DNA of 64,000 nucleotides from Spisula solida (Eukaryota; Mollusca; Bivalvia; Venerida; Mactridae), in NCBI GenBank assembly GCA_947247005.1, contig OX365955.1:21991322-22055321 (forward strand), written 5' to 3'. Under the pieces are notes generated by a model, which worked only from the letters and a program-made list of their open reading frames with translations, was not told where the DNA came from and searched no databases. Positions 57,086 to 64,000 of this stretch are shown here, in pieces. A program made the translations under genes and the position numbers. Position 1 is the first letter of the stretch. The number at the start of each line of letters is the position of its first letter.

Positions 57086-58097
57086 TTGACTCATGAATGA
57101 TTGCAATGCACATCATCAGTATGTGTTGCAAGTTAGCACGTTTTTTATTCGTTTAAATATTTCAGTCATCTTCATATCAACATTGGGCGGGATTAAAAAT
57201 AATAATATGGCGAAGAATGAAAAGAATAACGTTATTATTTCATAGTTATGCTCCATATATAAATACCATGCAGTTAATTAACATCGCGGTAATATGACTA
57301 AATTTTAATTCCAGATACTTTATACACTTATTACGGTAACTTTATTTATCCAAATAATATACTTTTAGATAACAAATTATAAATAAATTTATATTTATGA
57401 TTGTATATTTATCAACCCACACGATCATATGTATTTGTTGTGTAGTTTAATTTGTAACTACAATAACTTTATTAGTTCAACATTCGTGCGCTAAATCGAT
57501 ATGTACGTAACCACATTTGAGTGTAGCTGGGGAACTTTTCCAAGAATTTCACATTATCCATGCTTTCTAAGGATTTGCTCCTATCCGGGATATTTCTAAA
57601 AGGTAAACTCATATCCTCAAATTTTTCTACCTCGAGTGGATTGTCGATTTTAGTTAGTGACTAACTTTGGTATTCACTAACATTTCATTGAGTTTGGTTG
57701 GAGTCATGCTCAAGTCGACGTTTCGCTCCCTCGAAAATTCCTCACTCAGTCGAGTCAACTCCAGCTACACTTACCGTTGTGAATACCAATTTCAGGTTAG
57801 GTCGAGTTCACACTCAAACGCACGGACGAAACGATAATTAAATTTGGATTAACTCAGTAAGTGAGAGTGGAGGAGAGGATGTGAATATGGCCCTAGGTGT
57901 GACACATAAAACACGACCTCCTGTAAACTATAATCATGACAAATTACATTCATAACTTACACTCGGATATAGATTTAATTTCGATTAAATACGATAATCT
58001 CGCGTTTCAGTTCTGTTTTTATAACATGATATTGATTTTAAATCCCATCGGCTCTACAAATGTACTTCAACAGTGTATAGACTTCCATAAAAGATAA

Positions 58098-58300
58098 TAT
58101 TAAGTCAGACAGGGAAGGCAGCACTCAAGTTAACCAACCGAGCGCAGAAAACATTAAAAACATACGAGGCACAATGCCCAACTAAACCAACCGAGCACGG
58201 AAAACATAAAACACAAACAAGGCACAATGCCCAACTAAACCAACTGAGCACGGAAAACATAAAACACACACAAGGCACAATGCCCAACTAAACAAGTAAA
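58098..58300 (+). repeat. Dispersed repeat with a ~54-bp unit repeated three times
   Basis: Begins AAGTCAGACAGGGAAGGCAG, then three units of AACCAACCGAGCACGGAAAA...GGCACAATGCCCAACTAAAC. Related to 37876-37990, which has one unit. Confidence 0.85.
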
Positions 58301-60650
58301 ATATCCGCTTAAGTCTAAGCTGTCGAAAAGTAGAATTAATTAGTTTCAACAATCAAAAAGCTGAATGTCCTATTAGAGAATAAAACAGAACAGGTGGATT
58401 CTCGAACTTTTCGTGAATATTTGACGAAATAGGTGACAGAGCTTCTAAAAGCATAGGATACCCAATAGAACGAATCAGAAGACCTCCATTTGATTACGGG
58501 AGATCTTGCGTTTGCCCAAACAAACCAGCACTTTGTCCCTTTCAATGTTGGTACCTGAATAAACTAATCTAGTAACACATCACATTCACATGTGTTCATA
58601 GGAATATACAATTGCCGAACGTATGTTTGACTTGCGTTTTGGTAGCATAAATAAATAAACAAAGTCTCATATGGAAGATATTTGGTTCATGATATAAGTG
58701 GTACCTTGTGAGATGAAGATTAATAATACTGCAATATTAGTCATATTAAGTATATTTGAGCGGTTGGAGTTTGTTCAACTATTGCCAGGAGGTAAAATAA
58801 TCTATTCTGACATCCTGACTATGATGAAAAAACACTAGGTCACCGCACTCGTTTTCCGATTATTCAACCCTATTTGACGTGTGTATGATTTGTTATATAA
58901 TTACATTGAAATAAGTTGTTGATAAGGTTCAAGTATGACATTTCTATATGATGTCTGTGCTTTAAATAATAAACATATGATCTACACCAATATAGTTTGG
59001 GTACACAACGTTATACATGGCCAAGAAACTAGAAATGGTATATTTAATTTTGGTCCAAGATATATTGCTCTTTTACCCCAACACTTCATATTCAATGTAG
59101 CAAAATAGCATCAAAGTAAAATCCTTATAACTATTAAGGTATAATATCCCATGAATAAACTTTTTTTTAAATATTTTGTTTACGCCTAGTAATATAGATC
59201 ATCAAAATTATGCGGTAAAAATATATGTCGCAGAGATACCTTTTTCGCAAATTTTGTTTTTATTTTGTTTAAAATAAAATCTATTGAACATGTAAATATC
59301 ACGAAAACAAATATACACACAATGAACAAACATTACCAAGCAAACTTGACTCCACAAAAAGTGATTTGGCATAAATAGAATATTTTTATTTTTTTTACCC
59401 CACCCACCTATTTTGTAATGTAGCTTTTTTGAAATGTATAGATTAGTATTTTCTACTTTAAATGCATGATACTTATCAAAACTGTTCAATTAAATGTATT
59501 TAATTTATATTATTTTGACTCATTTTTACATAAATAATGCACATAACATACTATGACAAATGACGCATGCGCACTAAACCTATCCATTATCCGTAATACA
59601 GCTATGGAATAGGACTTGGGTAGTTTTACGTTTCATTAAACACACTGAGCACCATGCACGGAAACTACCCGTACCATTGTTCGACACTTTATACATTAAC
59701 GTATAAGCGGACACGAGTATTGCCAAATGATCAATATACATGTATATAAGATAATAATTATTTCATCGTTGTATTATTTATAGACAAATTACACACACGT
59801 ATCTCCCTCCCCCCACCACATCACTTCCGGTTCTAAAATTAAATACTAGTGACGAACATGATTGAAGAGCCTCGTATTGATAGTGATCAGGCTAATTGTC
59901 TTGCTACTCTCTCATTGTGAAACCAGGAAATATAGGCGGAAGTTATCAGAGAAGGTGTATGGTGACTGCTTGTTATAATTATCTGCTGGACCGTGTCTCA
60001 ATCCAACAGAATAATTAAACAAATGTGTACTCTCCCACGTAATAGCTAAATCAATGAAATACTAAAGAACTTACCGCCTTAACACAAGAACACTTGTTAG
60101 AATCCGAGAGTATGCCGTTGTTAATAAAAGGTAACCAAGCTCTTGACCAGTTGACCTGGTCAGATTTTCAAGAATTAATCATCATCTATTTCTAATTTGT
60201 TTAAGAGAATCTGCAAACTATCTTTGCACACAGGCAAATATATAATTGATAAGAATTTCATTTTTCCAGAAATTGACATAAAGGTTAAAAGGCATAATTA
60301 TTTCCACAGAAGTGGCCACTTTTTAAACTATCTAAACCCCAATTTCTAAAGAGATCTTCATAAAGTATTATTATGCTTGATGACCATTATAATAACTACC
60401 TCAATGGAAAGTTCCATCAAAATTGTTCAGCTAGTTTAAGAACTATGTCATAAATTGTAACTTTTTTTAGTCAATCGCTGAGGTGCATTCAATACAGACC
60501 AAAAAGTGGAAAATGGAGCAGATGTTGTATGTCTCGTTGTATACAAATTGCACCTCTATAAGAATAATTGTTTTTGTTTTTATTCTTTTTCAATGATACA
60601 ATTTCCTGTGCTTCTGTACTGGAGGAAAACAAAAAGCGTAGTCGAACACA
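58301..60650. other. Intergenic, nothing recognised
   Basis: No exon or defined repeat. A GACGCATGCGCA box at 59562 and ACTTCCGG at 59823 are NRF1- and ETS-like promoter motifs, but no gene start could be tied to them. Confidence 0.3.
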
Positions 60651-60659
60651 AAGAAAATC

Positions 60660-60745
60660 ATCTCGCTGGGTCCGAGAATTTAACTCTGGGCAGCGGGATG
60701 ACGGTTCTAGCACAACAAACTGCGCTAATCGGGCATACCAGTCCA
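60660..60745 (-). other. Degenerate tRNA-like sequence
   Basis: Minus strand GATTAGCGCAGTTTGTTGTG (A-box-like D-arm) and CCAGAGTTAAATTCTCGG (T-arm-like). The B-box is damaged (GTTAAATTC). Likely an old SINE head; the plus-strand frames across it are by-products. Confidence 0.3.
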
Positions 60746-61267
60746 CTTCATAAACGAAATCCGAACTCACCTATAGTTAATCGGTAACTAATAAATGATA
60801 AAGCGTCATCATTGAGCTCTTGGAACTTTTTATTTTAATGATTGATAATCATATTATAATAACTTAAAACTTTCATAACGGACACTTAAATTAACTAATG
60901 TCAATAAACGTGTCATCGGTATACTTGCAGGTATTCGCAATAGTCTTGAAATACGAAAGTGTGACAAACGAAGACACACACACGTAATTTCCTTATTAAT
61001 ACAAGTAAGGTGACCGCATTTGCAAAGCAATGCAAGTTCATTGAAAATCGTTTCTCACATCAATAATATTACGTTGTGTATGGTATCATTGAGTGGCTTA
61101 TAAGGTTGCCATCTTCCATCTTTGTTGTCTGTCGTTTGTGATCTAGTCGACAGAAGTTAAAACTATATTCGGAGTTAATCACTATAAAAAAAAGTATATT
61201 CCACCGACAAATTGTCTAGTGGTATGTACCTGTTAGTTAATTTTGGAATAAAGCACTATAAAATCAG

Positions 61268-61587
61268 TTAACGTATCTTACCAAGGACTTTGATACAGCC
61301 AGACTTTCCCACGCACTGTTTCGTGGTAAATTTAATCAATTCTCTCTTTGTTTTCTCTATATTATGTGTGGTACAAATTCTTACAAATACGAGGAAATCT
61401 CGGACACGATAAACCCCTTGTAATCCCGTACCGTCACTTCTTCGAACGGAACAAAACTGCTTTCGAACTTATCTCGAATTTTCATTATGTCGATTTTCAC
61501 GGTCCCGAAAAATTCAAGATAATGAGAGTTAACTGTGTTTGGTAAATTAGGTAACGAACACAGCATGTCATTGGTAAGATACGTTAA
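61268..61587. repeat. 320-bp segment with 17-bp inverted ends
   Basis: TTAACGTATCTTACCAA (61268-61284) and its perfect inverse TTGGTAAGATACGTTAA (61571-61587). It could be a small MITE or part of a decayed LTR, since it lies just past the 3' end of the Gypsy remnant. Confidence 0.5.
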
Positions 61588-61744
61588 TAATAATTAAGAT
61601 ACGTTAAACACGCGTGTATACATTGTCTGTGCCAAATTACCAATATCAGTCTGCTCACACTCAATACGTCTCACAGTTGTCTCTATACACTCATCTGAAT
61701 CGATGATACTCACCCGCTGATTTTCTCAGATGTTAAGTCTTTCT

Positions 61745-63990
61745 GATATACCCCAGTGGCAACCGTCTAGGTCTAGGAATTGGTTTTGTTTTCATTATTG
61801 TCTCTGGTGGAACCCGTCCAACTTCGTCTAACCTCCTGTAGGTAGCAGATGATTGTTATGTAAAGTGTTATACCTTCCATCACTATCTTCTACTACAAAC
61901 ACAGGAATAGCTCTGTTCGGCTGGTCTATGACAGCGTAGATCTCTTGTTCAAATGTGTCAGAAAGTTTATGTGGTCCCGCAATTGCTTACATCCTCACCA
62001 ATACCTTATCTCCAACTTAATATACAGGTTTGCTTTTTTGCTATAGTTTTGTTTCGGATGTAGTCGTGCATATCTAAATTTCAGTTGGCTATTGTATGGG
62101 GCTAATTCCATTTCTTTTTTCATATCTTCGACATAATCGGAAGACGTAACTATCAAACATAGATTCAATAACTAATCATGGTCTTCTATAGCAAGTCACA
62201 ACAACAATATAAAAGTTCAACAAGTATTCACTAAAACAGAGTTCTTTTCTTGGAGGGCTCAAACTTCTACTAGCATAAGCTTAAACTACATGTTTACCTT
62301 CTTTCATTGATATAATACAGCACCAAGTCCAGTATCACTTGCGTCTGTGTGTAATTCAAAAGGCTGACAACAAAGGATCTCCTAGTACAAGTTTAGATAT
62401 TAACACTCATTGAATATTTTCGAAAACGTGTCGATATCCATCGGTCCAGTGCCAAAGTTCTGTTTCTGATGGTTTCTTTTCTTTGCTGATATAGGGGGTA
62501 AAAGATCTAACAGAGGTTTACTATTTTTACAAAACTCCTTCACAAATGCACGGTAGTAACCAGCCAAAGATAAAACTCATCGAAGTTGATCGCGGTTGTA
62601 GGAGAAGAAAATGTCTTACCTTGTCGAACTTGTCAGTATTTGGCACTACAACATCTGCACTAACAACATTACCTAAACATTTAACCCTGTTTTATCAGCT
62701 GAAATTGCTATACCTGCATTGTGTAATATATTAAAAACTAAATTATTTTTTCTGATTGATCTTCTAATTTAAAAACCAACCATAATGGGATCATCCAAAT
62801 AAATTAGATGCATTTTCATGTTAAAACATCTAAAATTCCTTCAACAATTCCTAGAAACCATGAGGTTTTACCTACAATAAAGGCCGTTCTCTTGTTATGA
62901 TTTTCCTCAAATTATCTTTAGTGGTAACCCGATGTCCTGCCTAGCGTGGAAAGCTATTAAGCTCCATCTAACATATCTTCAATGTAAGGCAAAGCTATCG
63001 TTTACAGACTTACTAGTCAAGTTCCTGTAATCTACACACATGCGAATCGTACCATTTATCTTTCACACAAGACCAACTGATGGAGCATAAGGGGACCAAG
63101 ACTCACAAATATCACCACTTGCAATTTTTAAAGACGGCTACGAATTACATCAACCATGTTAGGTGGAATCCTACGAAATAATTCTTAAAAGGAACTTAAT
63201 CTGCAAGATCTATCCTATGTTTACCAACATTGATTTTACTTATGCCTGTGTCTCCCGTATAAATATGTCAATGTCACTGGCTAATAAATGAAGAATATAC
63301 CATGTTGTTTTATATAAAGGATTTTATGAGTGTACATTTTTAATAATATTAGACACAGGTTTAACATTTTCAAGTTTGTCAATACTTTCATCATGAACAA
63401 CTACAGACTTGAGTTCTGAAACAATAGCTCTAGAAGGAACACTAACAGTTCTTTCAGTTAGATTCATCACGGTAACATTACATTCTTGTTTATCAGGAGA
63501 AAAACTTACCGCAACAGGGGTGACTCTAAACCGTCTGTAGAGTCAAGTGGACTCAGTCGTAGGTTCTGTTAACGCATGTGTACGTTGATGTGGTAATTCT
63601 CTATTTGTTCTAAATCTAATGTTAACACTTTGATTATGTGCCATAGATACATTTACATGTTCACATCCGGAGTTAAAGATACCGGTACTTGTGACCAGAA
63701 GCACAATGTATTTTTATCATTTGTCAAAACAAATTGGTACAGTGTTGAGATATGTACCCTTTAATGAAACAAACGTTACTGGTGCCACATTAGATTTTCC
63801 ACTTCAGGAGCTTACTACACATATACCGGTATTCTGTTTTGGGCTGCGCTTTTTATGTTCCAACTAAGGTGTACCGTATTTATTGAACTTGTTCGTGTGA
63901 TGGAACACATCCCTGTGGTGATATTGGAGGGTTGAACATTTGAAAAGAAACATACGTGTAGAAACAAATGTCATGAAGAAGGTTCCAACG
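61745..63990 (-). pseudogene. Decayed Ty3/Gypsy retrotransposon pol, internally deleted
   Basis: Minus-strand order from 63,990 down: a protease-RT linker (RVTPVAVSFSPDKQ; RAIVSELKSVVVHD near 63,400-63,530); RT pieces near 63,100 (ICESWSPYAPSVGLV; GTIRMCVDYRNLTSKS); RT end near 62,580 (LAGYYRAFVKEFCK after one frameshift); RNase H start near 62,330 (FELHTDASDTGLGAVLYQ); and, after only ~230 bp, the integrase C-terminal tail near 61,830-62,000 (HKLSDTFEQEIYAVIDQPNR; DGRYNTLHNNHLLP). Most of RNase H and the integrase core are missing. Stops and shifts throughout show a dead copy. The upstream part runs to the window edge. Confidence 0.82.
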
Positions 63991-64000
63991 CTCAAACCAA

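Larger units (their letters stand above)
54648..57895. mobile_element. Large foldback element with ~1.2-kb arms
   Basis: 54648-55858 and 56713-57895 are inverted copies over their whole length: outer ends CTAGGGGCCATATT... / ...AATATGGCCCTAG, GAGGGAGCGAAACGTCGACT in both, inner ends at GTCGGGCTTCCCCGGAACGG. The arms differ by scattered substitutions and a TACCATAAA x4 run only in the left arm (55141-55170), so they are not a simple assembly mirror. Each arm holds a tRNA-like sequence. The ~855-bp centre has no readable protein and contains 56055-56222, which resembles the outer ends. Confidence 0.85.

Noticed and set aside
60489..60787. Overlapping 93-residue ORFs on both strands
   Set aside because: Frames cross a degenerate tRNA-like sequence; no domain recognised.

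Overview
This 64 kb window is AT-rich animal DNA with long introns, GT-AG splice sites and very dense repeats. Several interspersed repeats are of kinds I know to be abundant in bivalves: one framed by GAGGGC...GTGACAGGTGAGCT, one with GGTCAAGGTCACA cores, and a hairpin built on CTCGCATTTTATCA. I therefore infer a marine bivalve mollusc; the species cannot be told. Most long open frames here are by-products of tandem repeats whose unit is a multiple of three bases, not genes.

Four genes can be reconstructed by joining phase-compatible exons. (1) 23-3212, minus: a secreted CAP/antigen-5-like protein in six exons, running off the left edge. A second possible first exon lies at 3954-3996. (2) 10416-18558, minus: a complete seven-exon, 281-residue tetraspanin of the eight-cysteine (TspanC8) type, the ADAM10-partner group. 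(3) 27005-29882, plus, and (4) 36281-37074, plus: two small secreted peptides with the same architecture. Each has a TATA box, an 85-nt first coding exon, a phase-1 intron and a C-x10-C core. They look like a tandem paralogous pair of a family I do not recognise.

Layout: 0-4 kb CAP gene with an intronic minisatellite; 4.6-7.4 kb a foldback element carrying nested insertions; 8.2-8.5 kb an E-box cluster; 10.4-18.6 kb tetraspanin; 20.97-21.82 kb a tandem array of tRNA D-arm/A-box units; 22.5-24.4 kb a 24-bp minisatellite; 24.8-26.2 kb small DNA transposons; 27-37 kb the peptide pair with MITEs between; 33.0-33.65 kb a 39-bp minisatellite; 38.5-41.5 kb tRNA-like sequences and MITEs; 41.9-48.3 kb a dead LINE end and three interspersed repeats with tandem cores; 52.2-54.6 kb a 36-bp minisatellite and hairpin MITEs; 54.6-57.9 kb a large foldback with a tRNA-like sequence in each arm; 61.7-64 kb a decayed Ty3/Gypsy pol.

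The most unusual structure is in tetraspanin intron 1. A 59-bp unit made of the last 17 nt of the intron plus the first 42 nt of exon 2 is repeated, so 29 extra copies of the 3' splice site stand in a perfectly spaced row before the real one. Using any of them would bring in an in-frame stop. The peptide pair and the A-box array are the next best candidates for undescribed biology.
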